Positions 25,085 through 36,196 of a DNA stretch of 64,000 bases are shown in pieces (position 1 is the stretch's first letter; every line of letters starts with the position of its first letter). The stretch is from assembly GCA_013398295.1 (NCBI GenBank), contig VZSF01003944.1, positions 53,949-117,948 of the forward strand, in the 5' to 3' direction. The DNA is from Chionis minor (taxonomy: Eukaryota; Chordata; Aves; Charadriiformes; Chionididae). Under the pieces are notes generated by a model, which saw only the letters and a list, made by a program, of their open reading frames with translations, was not told the DNA's origin and did not search any database. The position numbers and the translations under genes were made by a program.

Positions 25085-26200
25085 TCTTTCTTCCTTTATA
25101 TCTCTTGCCAGATTCAACTCCAAGTGAGCTTTGGCTTTTCTAATGTTATCCCTGCATACTCAGACAGTATCTCTGTGTTTCTCCTGGGTCACCCAATGCT
25201 GCTTACACCTCTTGGACGCTTCCTTTTTACATTTGAGTCTAGTCAGGATCTCATACCTGAAGGCCTCCTGCTGCCTTTGCTTGATTTTCTGCATGTTGGG
25301 ATGGACCATTGGAGGTGACTCCTGAAAATCAACCAGCTTTCCTGGACTCCTCTTTTTTTTTTTTACCAGAACTGTATTACATTGGATTCTTCCAATCAGG
25401 GATCTGAAATAGCTAGTCTGCTCTCATGAAGACCAAGGATGTGATCCTGCTTTTTTGTCTTGTTCCCTCCTCTGAGGATCCTGAACTCCACTACCTCATG
25501 TTCACTACAGCCAAAGCTGCTGCTGACCGTCACATCCTTAACCAGTTCTTGTTGAAAGAATCAGACCTATCAGAGTGCCCTCTCCTTATTGTCTCCTTGA
25601 TCACCTGTATGAGGAAGTTATAGTCACTGCACTCCCAAAACTTCCTTTATTGCTAGCGCAACACAGAACTGTTGTCCCTCCAACAGATACTGTGTGGTTT
25701 AAGTTCCCTGTGAGGACCAGATCTGGCAAATGTGAAAATTCTCCCAGTTGCCCAAAGAAGGCTTCATCTACTACTACATCATGATGAGGTGGTGTGTAGC
25801 ACCACCACAACATCACCCACATTAGTCAGAGAACACTCGACCCAGTTCATGACTGGCTCATTGTCCATGTCTAGGCAGAACTTTATGCATTCCTGTTGCT
25901 CACATAAAAGGCAATACCTCTCCTTGCCTTCCCAGCCTATCCTTCCTAGAGTCCGTATCCATCCATCACAGTGATCCAGCTGTGTGAGCTGTCCTACCAC
26001 GTGTACATGTTTCCAGTGAGACAGTAGTCCTGTAATCTCACACAGACCTCTGGTTTATCCTGTTGTTCCCTACAGGTGTTTCAGAGATGAACCCAGTCAT
26101 GGTAATTTCCCAGAAAATTCATGAGAACTTTGCCCATGATAAAGTCCTCTAGGCTGTCCCTTATTTACATGCATAAACTTGAGGCGGACTCCTTTCAGTC
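25085..26200 (-). mobile_element. CR1 relic: endonuclease domain and linker only
   Basis: On the minus strand this reads through the 5' half of CR1 ORF2: the apurinic-like endonuclease domain (about 26000 down to 25600) and then the linker towards the reverse transcriptase (25600 down to 25085). The linker corresponds in position to the part of the element seen at 1020-1290 but belongs to a different subfamily. Many stops and frameshifts, and heavy divergence, mark it as old. No reverse transcriptase or CR1 3' end follows on the left, so its 3' half has been lost. Boundaries are approximate. Confidence 0.8.
25601..26000 (-). pseudogene. Decayed CR1 ORF2 endonuclease
   Basis: Two overlapping minus-strand frames hold the remnants. 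The upstream frame (26000 to 25779) carries a damaged stretch corresponding to the family's H-x-W...MDGY region and the basic glycine-rich strand that follows. The downstream frame (25822 to 25601) has VLTGNLNH, the decayed counterpart of the GDFN catalytic motif of jockey/CR1 endonucleases; the acidic residue of GDFN has become N, so the site is destroyed. Known family role: nicking target DNA to prime reverse transcription. Confidence 0.72.
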
Positions 26201-29200
26201 CTGTACTACTGATCACAAGGAGTCTCTAGTCCAAATGACATTAAACTTTTTGCTTCTCATCCCAGTCCCCTTTCCCGCTCTTTTCCTAGTTGTGGAAGAG
26301 CAGAACAGGGTAATAATCTGAAGAACGGAAAAAATTTCAACAGTCTCACCATTAGCAGTTTGCTCTGGCAAGATGAACAGCAATGGACTCTGAAAGGCTA
26401 TAGGATGTGTCAGAAATAAAGTAGCCAGTGCTAACTGTAACAGAAAGGTCATGGGAGCAACTTGCACGTAGAAGTGCATGGATCAGCCTGGGAAAACTAA
26501 TAGAATGTAGTTTTCCACCTCAGGGATCCTCAGAAGGAAGCTGCTGGGATAACAGTAGGGCTGGCAGCAGCCTGGAGAAACTCCTGCTCACACAGCTGCC
26601 TTCCAGCAGCCAAAGTGCCACTGGGGACAAAGTTAAGAGATGTGATTCATCTTCTCCTTGTAATTGGAGCTGACAGAAGTTGCATGTTTTTCTCACAGCA
26701 TTGTCAGAGCACTTGCTTGCTCTCCACCAGGCTCCATGGGCATCTGCAAGAACCTGCAGTGCAGACCCCGGTGGGCTCCCCACGCCGGACAGATCCTGTA
26801 CAACACACAGGCAGGGGGACTGCACTCATGCCTGTAGCAGTCCTTTGCAGACATTTACATGGAACCATACCAACAAAATCAAAATAAGCTGCTATAGGGC
26901 AATGCTGCTATGTAAATGCTATAAATTTACCACCAAAATTATTTTTTGTAGTTCACTAAGAAGAGTGGCAGTTCATTAAATGGTTCCAGACCCCCTTTAA
27001 AGGATGTCTGCATGTAATAATGTGTTTCTATCACATTCATGTTTTTAAAATAATTTTCTGATATTTTTCAGTAATTTTGTCACTGTTTTTGTATATAAAG
27101 TGGAAATGGGTTAAAGAGGAGCCTATATTCTATTGTTTAAGAGGGATTTAAAGTTAATTATCTTGCCCTGCAAGTTAGGCTAAATAACAGTGCCATCTGC
27201 TGAAAGGTAGCAGTGACTTGCAGGAAGAGTTTATAGTCATTGTACTTTACTAAGTAGAAGTATAAAGAGAGAGATCAAAAAGTGAGACAGTGGTAAAAGG
27301 AAAGAGAAAATAAAAGCAACATAAAAAGGCATAGATGTAGAAGTACTGGGAAGGATCTTCATTAAAAGGAAGATGAAAACAAAAAAGTATTTGAAAATAA
27401 ATAGGCTGAGGGAGATCAAGGCATTTGTTTTTAACGGTATAGATTTGAGGTTTAAAAAACCACGATAGCTTATATTCATTGAAGTGATCTCTCTTGTCAA
27501 ATTCTTATGTAGTTCATCACCCCAATGGCAGTGGTCTGCTCATGTCAAAAATCTTCAGCACCAGTCTTGTAAAAAAATTGCATGTTAATCTTTTAATCCA
27601 GTGAGAACAATAACAATTGACTGGGATGTAGTTGTGGCCTGTATAAAAAAAACCTATTCTAGTTATACACTGCAAGAAGTTTCTTGGTTTCTGGCATAAG
27701 GCTTTTTTTATTATTATTAACTTTTGGAAAGGATAGTTAATGAAGCAAATATTCAGGCATGGGAGAGATAGTATAGCACAAAAGAAGCAGCAAAAGGAGA
27801 GTGCATATGTTGGTAAAACTTCTAGCTGTTATGTTAACTCTTGTTTTCTGAAATTTTTGTAAGAAACATAATTTATACCTTTTCCCATTTTTCAGTGGAA
27901 GATGGATATCTGAAAGGAACCTTGTCATACATTTACTTTGCTTTCTATCTTATTATCTGGGGGTGCATAGGGAGTTTGCCCAAATTTTCTCCCTGTATAA
28001 CTGCATTTACGATATGGACTTCCGAGCTTGAAAAGTCATGTGATTGCTGTAAGGAATTTAGTTACCTTTTTTGAATGCCAAGAAAAGACATGTAACGTTT
28101 TATTTCCTTAAAAGAAGCAGAACTTTAAGACATGAAAATGGAAAGTGTTGTGATTTTATCATTAGCTATATATCTTGGTGTCAGCATTTCCTGGAGGTCT
28201 AAAAATATACATATTATTTTAGCAAAAGTGCATAAATTTATCATGTAGAAGTTGAAGTGACATTTTATATTTGCTATTGTGCTTTCAATATACTGTAAAC
28301 ATGCCAACTAACAGATTTTCATTATCCTTAATAGTGTCTTTTGTTGGTTTACTTTTTACCTAAGAGAATAACACTTCTTTTTTTTTTACTATATTTAAAG
28401 AAACTGAATATTTGCCATCAAGTCTTATGACCGATAGCAAAATTGTACTAAAAAACATGGTATGCATCATCTTCATAATAGTGCAAATTGGTTTAGTTTA
28501 TCTCAATATTTTAAATATTGGAAATTTTTGTAAAGCTTCAGCTCTTGGTCTCCTGTGATTGCAAAAGTCCTAGAATGCTAATGTTTGATTTTGGGTGTAA
28601 TACCCTATTAATTCTGAGGGAAATTCTGAGTGAAGCCATGTAAAAAGATTCCCGACACCTTTATTGATTTAAATTTTGTTTCATTTTTTTTAGGACAGCC
28701 TAAAGTCATATTTTTGCCTAAAGTATTATTTTAACTTGAGTCAGTTAACAAATATCCTGTTTGTAAAAGTGTAAATTATGACCTCTATTTAATGAAATAT
28801 ATCACCTTTTCTTGATAAACCTGGCCACCTCTGGTTGTGGAAACTCAAGCCATCATAGGAGCTAGAAACCATCTTTTTCAAAATTTGACCCAGAGCTGCT
28901 TTAAAAGTGACACTGAAGGAAAAGTTTTGTTTCTCTCCCTGTCTTTCCCCTACTATTCCCAAAAATATGTTTTCCTTAAAGTGTGGAGTTTGCATTTGCA
29001 CATAACCAGTTTAATTTTAGTAACACAGTTAACTGTGAGAATTTGCTTGAAGCTTCAGCCAGCCATGCACTTCCCTGCCTCCTGCAGTTCAGAAATCCAT
29101 CTTTTACTATTGAGGATGACCTGTAGTCTCTGCAGGAGAAATCATATATCTGCACAGAAGCGACAAGCTCTTCCACAAAAGAAATACTTGCAAAATTTTG

Positions 29201-30793
29201 AGCATCCATACATTTTAAGCTTCACAATTACTTCAGTTTTTTGTTCTCAACAGTCTTAACCATGAGTAGAATTTGTAACTGTGAGAGCTTTAGAAGTTAA
29301 TATTTCTCTTGGCTTGCATATCAATAGGGAAGGAAACATTTCCTGAGAACTGGTTCCAAATTGAATGCAGGGATGTTGTAGAGGTTAATGGCTAATATTA
29401 AACTCCTGTTGTTATCAGCAGTTTGACTCTACAGTTCATTACTGCTGCCTTAGTCTGTTACTGATGCTTTTCTTCTTTCCTGTGTGTTTACAAGGTAGTG
29501 AAAGAGCCCCGCAAAGCACTGTAAGGATTTCAGGTATAGTGTAAAAAGATTTAGACGGTATGTCTTGTGAGGAAGTAGGTTGAACTCTTCTCCAAACAGC
29601 TATTTTTACTGTGTGTTGATTTTCATCCTTGTTCCTGCTCTGAATAAATAAATAAATAAATAAACAAACAAAAAAATGTTGCATTTTCTGATCCTGTTGG
29701 GAAAAAAAAAAATCTCTGTTAAGAAAATAAGATTGGCACATACAAATCAATGCTGTTCCTTCCCCCATCATTGCCTTATGAACCTCAATTAGAAAAAATG
29801 CCTTGAATAAATACAGAAAAGTTTTGGGTTTTTTCTTCCGAAAATGAGAAATTAGATGAAATTTCTTTTCTCTAAGCCAAAATAAAACATACCATTTTGG
29901 AGAAGACATGAAAAGTGAAGAAAATGAAGGGCTGCTTTCACAAAACTGCTGCAGGTGGTAGTATTTATGGTTGAGTAACAGATGGGTTGAGCATTCTATC
30001 AGGATGAGAGGAACACCATTCTATGTTTTACTCTCCCTGAGGAAGTTTGAAATCACTGTTTCTTAATTTCTAGGGACTCACCAAACTATAATCGCTAAAT
30101 GATACATTGATTCAGTGTTTCTTCTTGATATTTTTCCACTTCTACAAATAAATAAATATATTCCAGAACAGATGTTATACTCAGGTGCCGCACTTCCCAG
30201 GAAGCCACTATTAACACTTAAATAATTTTATAGAAAGTAGAACAGTTTATGGCATACGTAGGACAGGACATAATTTCAGATTATCTAATAACTGGTAGAT
30301 TAATATGCCTTCAAAAAAAGAACCCAAGCCCCCAAAACATAAAAATGTTACTCTGTGTTAATGGTAAGTTACTGACTCAGGAGATGACCAGGTTGCAGTC
30401 CCTCTATTAATGAATATTCAGAAGAGAAAATAGCATTAATAGAGACTAAGAGAAACCCATGTGGACTACTGTAACTACAGTGGCTAAAGCCCTATTCAGA
30501 GACTTTTAACACAGACTAAGTAGCCATCAAGCAGAGAAAGGGAATTGAAATTGGGTTTCCCAAACTCTGAATATTTTCACTTAGTAAAATGAAGGTACTC
30601 TTGCAGGTGTTACTTCTTGCCTGTTGTTATGTGACTTCAGCACGTCAACGTGTACATAATTTTCCATCTTAAACTCTGTGGCCGCTTCAGGAAACAGGTG
30701 ATTTCCAGACAGGAAAAAAAAAAAAAAGTGATTTTTTGCAAAATTTAATAAGTAAAATAATTTGTTAGCTTTAGGGTGGTATTTTATGATCAA
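26201..30793. other. AT-rich sequence without a recognisable gene
   Basis: Unique DNA. A GC-richer patch at about 26520-26880 has overlapping frames on both strands and no recognised product. The 156-codon minus-strand frame at 29439-29909 runs through the AAAT microsatellite and an A-rich tract, and looks like a chance frame; the 140-codon plus-strand frame at 28837-29259 is equally unremarkable. The plus strand is purine-rich at about 27240-27460. Confidence 0.5.
29643..29676. repeat. (AATA)n microsatellite with A-rich flank
   Basis: About five and a half AATA units followed by AAAC units and an A7 run. Confidence 0.85.
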
Positions 30794-31133
30794 AATCATA
30801 GAGTCATAGAATCGTAGAATTGTAGACTCCTTTAGGTTGGAAAAGCCCTTTAAGATCCAATCATTAACCTAGCTCTGCCAAGTCCACCACTAAACCAGGT
30901 CCCTAAGCATCACATCTACACATCTTTTAAATATCTCCAGGGATGGTGATTCCACCACTTCCCTGGGCAGTCTGTTCCAATGTTTGATAACCCTTTTGGT
31001 GAAGAAACTTTTCCTAATATCCAATCTAAACCTCCCCTGGCACAACCTGAAGCCAGGTCCTCTTGTCCCATTGCTGGTTACTTGGGAGAAGAGACTAACC
31101 CCCACCTCACTACAACCTCCTTTCAGATAGTTC

Positions 31134-31336
31134 TAGGGAGTGACAAGGTCTCCCCGCAGACTCCTTTTCTCCAGGCTAAACAATCCCAGTTCCCTCAGCT
31201 GCTCCTCATAAGACTCATGCTCTAGACCCCTCATGAGCTTTNTAGGGAGTGACAAGGTCTCCCCGCAGACTCCTTTTCTCCAGGCTAAACAATCCCAGTT
31301 CCCTCAGCTGCTCCTCATAAGACTCATGCTCTAGAC
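31134..31336. repeat. 94-bp exact direct duplication around a single N
   Basis: Positions 31134-31227 and 31243-31336 are identical over 94 bases. Between them lie 14 bases of ordinary CR1 continuation, a T and one N at 31242. In the other CR1 copies this segment occurs once. Two identical ends meeting at an N is the pattern of two contigs that overlap but were not merged, so the duplication is probably not in the organism. Confidence 0.9.
31242..31242. other. Unresolved base marking a probable assembly join
   Basis: The only N in the window. See the duplicated flanks at 31134-31227 and 31243-31336. Confidence 0.95.
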
Positions 31337-31746
31337 ACCCTACCTTTATTGTCCTTTATTGTCCTTCTCTGAACGTGCTCCAGCACCTCAGTGTCTTTCT
31401 TATTGTGAGGGGCCCAAAACTGAACACAATATTCAAGGTGGGGCCTCATCAGTGCTGAGTACAGGGGGACAATAACTTCCCTAGTCCCGCTTCCCACACT
31501 ATTTCTGATACAAGCCAGGATGCTGTTGGCCTTCTTGGCCTCCTGGGCATGCTGCTGGCTCATGTTCAGCAGGGTCTCCACCAACACCCCCAGGTCCTTT
31601 TCCACTGGTGAGTTTTCCAGACACTCTTCCCTAAGCCTGTGGAGTTAAATGAGGTTGTTGTGATGTGCAGAACTCGGCACGTGGCCTTGTTTAACTTCAT
31701 ATCATAGGCCTCAGCCCATCAATCCAACCTGTCCAGATCCCTCTGT

Positions 31747-31754
31747 AGGGCCAT
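31747..31754. repeat. Left target-site duplication of the nested CR1
   Basis: AGGGCCAT here is repeated exactly at 32107-32114, flanking the inserted CR1 fragment. Removing the insert and one copy restores uninterrupted CR1 sequence, as judged against 62371-62400. Confidence 0.85.
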
Positions 31755-32106
31755 AGAATCATAGAATCATAAAAAAGTAGAATCACTTCGGTTGGAAGAG
31801 ACCTTCAAGATCATCGAGTCCAACCATAACCTACACTACCAAAAACACCACTAAACCACGTCCCTCAACACCACGTCCACACGTCTTTTAAATACCTCCA
31901 GGGATGGCGATTCCACCACTTCCCTGGGCAGCCTGTTCCAATGCCTGATAACCCTTTCAGTAAAGAAGTTTTTCCTAATATCCAATCTAAACCTCCCCTG
32001 GCACAACTTGAGGCCATTTCCTCTTGTCCTGTCGCTTGTTACTTGGGAGAAGAGACTGACCACCGCCTCACTACAACCTCCTTTCAGGTAGTTGTAGAGA
32101 GTGATA
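31755..32106 (-). mobile_element. Young 5'-truncated CR1 inserted into an older CR1
   Basis: A 352-bp CR1 3' piece with its 3' terminus on the left (repeated ATCATAGA units at 31755-31770) and its truncated 5' end at 32106. It encodes the ORF2 C-terminus ([33 protein letters not shown], ending VDVVLRDVV at 31851). Both sides carry the 8-bp repeat AGGGCCAT. The insertion is in the same orientation as the host copy. It is later than the host insertion by definition. Confidence 0.93.
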
Positions 32107-32294
32107 AGGGCCATCCTAACCTCAAGCAGGTTGACGCTCCCACCTAACGTTGTGTCTTCTGCAAGCTTACTTAAGGCGCACTTTATCCCCCTATCCACAT
32201 CATTGATAAAGATATTAAACAGAACTGGTGCCAATACTGAGACCTGGGGAACATCACTTGTGACCAGCCACCAACTAGATTTAACTCCATTCAC
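31851..32294 (-). pseudogene. Chimeric frame: host CR1 RT core joined to the inserted CR1 C-terminus
   Basis: A 147-codon uninterrupted minus-strand frame. Its first part (32294 to 32107) is reverse transcriptase from the host CR1, with FINDVD and LAEDTTL in place of the catalytic x-DD box, so the first aspartate is lost. Its second part (32106 to 31851) is the C-terminal tail of the inserted CR1. The junction falls in the 8-bp duplication and happens to keep the frame. It lacks the endonuclease and most of the enzyme, so no activity is expected; the fusion is an accident of insertion. Confidence 0.85.
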
Positions 32295-32295
32295 C
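32107..32295 (-). mobile_element. CR1 LINE, 5' remainder of the interrupted host copy
   Basis: Continues the host copy of 30794-31754 after the nested insertion, starting with the right-hand AGGGCCAT (32107-32114). It covers part of the reverse transcriptase and stops near 32295, where the match to the copies at 1-330 and 62530-62570 ends. This is the host element's 5' truncation point, approximately. Confidence 0.9.
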
Positions 32296-35200
32296 AGGAG
32301 TACTATATACTCCGTTCACTAGAATACTGGGATATACGCTTCTGAGTACATAAATTCTACACTTATTCACACCAGTTTCCATCTTGGAGATTTTCATTTC
32401 ACACCTCCAGGATTGCTTTAATCTGGAGATTTCTAGAGCGTTTTAAAAGCAGTTTTGTAACTAAAGTTCACAATATGCATGTGAGCTGGGAAGAGCTCGT
32501 ATCACAAGGATTGCATTATTTGCCATGTATGCAGCAGCCTGACAGCAGTCTCCAGACAGCCTGTAACAGCATTGCACAGCAGTTTACTATTGCCAAGCAA
32601 AAGACAGCTCTACAAAGAGCAGAAAGGACCTGTGGGGAGGTAAAGTTAAGTTTAATACCTTTTAATACAAAGTCTGTAAGGAAAAAGGGGGAAAACCTGG
32701 GATTAAACCCCTTTGCTGTAAGGTTGTATTATGTGGACTTCAACTACATGATCACAACCAAGAATAATCCTTATAGTATCTCTAAAAACCACCCTTGTCA
32801 GTATTTCTTATCTGGAGCTCATACTATGATGTTGGTTCGGTACTGGCTCCAAGGAAAAAATTTCATGTATGGACTTACAAACTGCATTTCTTCACCACCT
32901 TGATTTGCCCTGGTATTGCTCCACCTGTATACAAGCCAGGCTTCTCTCTTATTTTTAATGTATGCCAGCTCTGCTAACCTAGGCTTGGGTTACTTTCCTC
33001 TACCTTCATAGGCCAGGAGCAATGCAGCATTTGTCCACCTGGCAATGCACCAAAATATCTGTTCCTGGCAGCAGAAAGTCATGCTGCTTCAGCACTTCCA
33101 CTTGCTCATTTGGCACTCCTTTTTCATCGATAGAGCAAGATCATTCTTCTGTCCTGTCCTGCAAGCTGTGACCTCTGTGTCACTGTGTTTGTCACAGTAG
33201 GACGTTTCTCCAAAGAACCATTTTCCATAGCAATTCCTCAACTATCTGCTAATGAACAAGCACATTTATTAGTGATATAGAATAAGTCCTCCCACCTTTC
33301 TACACTCCTAAATAATTACTCCCTCTCTTAAACCTGCCTCTCATATAACACCGTTCTGATGAAGACTGAGCCTAAACCTGTCTAATACAATGAGGTTCTG
33401 AAACAGTACAGAAAAACTGAGAAGATACTTCCATCCATAAAGCAGATGGATTGAAAGAAATGCATGAAAGATTTCAATTGATTTAATTATTTTTGTTAAG
33501 TTTGTGAAAGACTATAATTATTTTAATTTTGAAAGAATTAACAGTCAGAAAACTAGAACATATCAGCTTTGTTTCCTTTAAAAATGGAGATTGATGCAGA
33601 TATACATATTTAAGGACAATATTATTGTCATCATAATTTAGTCATTATTAGCCTATACCTAAGGTACATTCAGCACCTGCACATTCGAGTGTCCATAATA
33701 CTTCTGTGTAATGCTGTATTTCTTGCACAATTCTTATCATGCACTGTGATCTCTGCTGTTTCTGTGAAGGGTATAATTCTCATCTCTGGGCTTGATTACC
33801 TGAAACTGGTGAATGGCTTACATTGTAGTCTGCACTTCATGTTCTGTTGTTAGTCAAGGTTTTGCTTTCTTTTGCTGGGAATGGGAGGATGAGGACGTTG
33901 ACTGACGTAGCTATTTTGACAGAGAGGTTAACAATACAGAAGGGAACAGAATCAAGTTTCATCTGCTGCCTTCTGCTACATGAATTACAACAATGTATTA
34001 ACATCCACTGCCATAAGTTTGTGTATTTAGTCAATTGACCTTAGTTGACAGGAGTTGAACACACACATATATATATGTGTACATATGCACAAATACACAT
34101 ATAAAGATGTGATAACAATTCAATTTCTAAATGCTTTTTGTAAATGTAAAGAATTACCACTGCTACTGGAAAGAATAAATTCTCTAAAACTTGTTTTATT
34201 AATCTTCACGTTTTCATAACTTTTCTCTAAAATCTTCTGACAAAGGAATAGGAAAAGGAACCACTCCAAGTTATACTTAAACCAGGAATAATAATATTCA
34301 ATAGAATAAGCACCATACAGGTTAATTCTGTAAAAAACAAAACAAAACAACAAAACAAAATACTTTTACTGGAAAAAAGGAAAAAAATAAAAAGTATTTC
34401 AAACTAAGTGTATTTCTTTTCCAGCTGTACAGAAGGAAAGATTCCTTTGCACAATCAAGGAGAGCAATCCAGGACCGCAACTGTATAATGCAAGGGGAAT
34501 TGCAAATCTCACACATTTTTAGGTCCACTTAAAACAAAAAATAGGCTTTACTGTATTGAATAAGACAATAAAAAGTTTGGTGACTACAAAATGAGGTGTG
34601 ATAAGTACATACTGCTACACACTTTTTAAGCATCAACTTCCAGTGTGCAGGTTTCCAAACAAGGCTGAAATATGCTGCCTACTGGCATGATATTACCTAG
34701 GTCATTCTGGACACTGCCAGATTGGGTGACTGAGATCTAAATAGCCTGTCAAAGGAAAGATTTAAGAAAAAACTTTTTTTTTTTTTGCTTTTTTAGCTGA
34801 ATTTTTTTACCTCATTTTACATATATTTCCTTAACAAAAGTACTGGCAACTCTAAAAGTCAAGAAAAGGAAGAGGAAACAAAGATGAGGTCTCACAGATT
34901 CATTGATTATCCTTGGTAACAAGTTCTTACTTACCTTCACACAAAGGACCCTGAAGATGCTAAATTGCAGACCATTGCTACATTACAGCTTTTTAGCTGA
35001 CACTATGACATTAAAAGCCACTGCTTTTAATTAAAAAAAAAAACAACAACAAAAAATCTGTTCTAATCCTGCAGTCCAGAAACAAAGCCTTTTCACCTGA
35101 GAAGACTTCTGTGTTATTTGTTTAACAAAAGATGTATTAAATGGCATAAGAAAGTCTCATTTAGTAGTACTTGAAGTATACAGGAATCTTTAGTGCTAAA

Positions 35201-36102
35201 AATCCCAAAGATAAATGTGATTCCCTCTCTCTTGCCACTGGCTTTTGTGTCTCCAAATTATATCTCTATGGTACTAATATGTGCTTTAAGAGCTTTCTAT
35301 TTGGGTAGTGGTCTGAAGTTTCATGCTGTACCTGCAACTGCAGTCCTTGGTAGGTCTTTTTTTTTTTTTTCTGTGAGTCAGTAGTGTGCTATTTGGATCC
35401 CAGATCTAAGTTAACTAGCCCAAGGAGGAATACTTTGGCACAAATGCCAGTCTCATCTATTTTTTGAAAGTGCATAGCTGATATACTTCTCCCACCTGCA
35501 AAAGAAAGTACCTCTTGCTTTCTTAGCCTGGTCTCAGTTTGCTGCATGTACTTTTCCTTACTCAACAGCATTGCATTACTTCATTACTTCCTTCTCTCTT
35601 TGATTCCCCCACTCCCACATAATTTATATAGCTTTGGTATTAAAAAAAAAAAAAGTCTGTATGTGGAAATGGGACTGGGAAAAAGATTATCCACTTCACA
35701 GACAAGATAAGGTCTTACTAATTTCATTACTTCAGCTTAATTTATCAAAATATACACCCCCAATTAGTTCTCTCAATGAGAATAATACCTGGGTTTTATC
35801 AGATGTCAGCTGGGAAAAAAATCAACTAGTGGACTGTTTGAATCAGTTGGAAAAAATGCTACATCATGGACTCTGGTGGTGTTTGCCATTGGAATGACAG
35901 GTAAAATACACAACGTAACAAGGAATTCAGAGTATTCATTCTCTTGTCCCCAAGGAAACCTCTAAATTTTGCTTTCAGATAACAGGCAGAGTTTCACGCC
36001 CACTAGTCTATGAGTACACAAAGGTGACAGCTTGTCAGTGAATCCAGAAGTCTTACTCTATTGTACAACAATTGAGAAAAATTTCCTTTTCATATGTACA
36101 GC
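32296..36102. other. AT-rich sequence without a recognisable gene
   Basis: Unique DNA. The longest frame is 142 codons on the plus strand (32475-32903); it resembles no family I know and its composition is not distinctive, so I leave it as a possible chance frame. An 18-bp perfect AT/GT palindrome lies at 34063-34080. Several A or T runs are present (for example 34770-34785, 35641-35654). Confidence 0.5.
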
Positions 36103-36150
36103 TTTCCTTTCCTTCCCTTTCCTTCCCTTTCCTTCCCTTTCCTTTCCCTT
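36103..36150. repeat. Homopyrimidine tract, 10-bp unit repeat
   Basis: CCTTCCCTTT occurs three times in a row at 36111-36140 inside a longer C/T-only tract. Such homopurine-homopyrimidine repeats can adopt triplex DNA in vitro; no role is shown here. It abuts the CR1 tail that follows. Confidence 0.9.
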
Positions 36151-36196
36151 TTCTAAAGCCATCCTATGATTCTATGATTTTATGATTCTATGATTT
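36151..36196 (+). mobile_element. Minimal CR1 3' tail
   Basis: Four units of ATTCTATG or close variants (36161-36192) reproduce the 8-bp terminal repeat that ends CR1 elements, in plus orientation. Upstream, only about ten bases could belong to the CR1 3' UTR before the pyrimidine tract begins. Best read as an extremely truncated CR1 insertion. Confidence 0.65.

Larger units (their letters stand above)
30794..31754 (-). mobile_element. CR1 LINE, 3' part of the interrupted host copy
   Basis: Starts at the left with the reverse complement of a CR1 3' terminus (repeated TCATAGA units at 30799-30830) and runs through the ORF2 C-terminus (minus-strand frame 31105 to 30890, ending VDVMLRDLV) and the upstream thumb region (31605 to 31324, with [19 protein letters not shown]). 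It is interrupted at 31754 by another CR1 and resumes at 32115. It also contains a single unresolved base at 31242 with a duplicated flank (separate entries). The C-terminal type matches the copy at 61.5 kb and differs from the GALSNQ type. Confidence 0.95.

Noticed and set aside
28837..29259. 140-codon plus-strand frame
   Set aside because: Overlapped by two unrelated minus-strand frames and no similarity recognised; probably chance.
29439..29909. 156-codon minus-strand frame, the longest outside the CR1 copies
   Set aside because: It runs through an AATA microsatellite and A-rich tracts that remove stop codons on that strand; the residues are lysine-, phenylalanine- and leucine-rich without any family pattern.
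32475..32903. 142-codon plus-strand frame just right of the CR1 nest
   Set aside because: No recognisable domain, motif or splice context, and the composition is ordinary. Open frames of this size occur by chance in 64 kb. Kept only as a mention.
34938..34985. Very good GTGAAG/GTAAGT donor on the minus strand
   Set aside because: All frames upstream close within about 16 codons and no acceptor is present, so a lone donor-like match is more likely.
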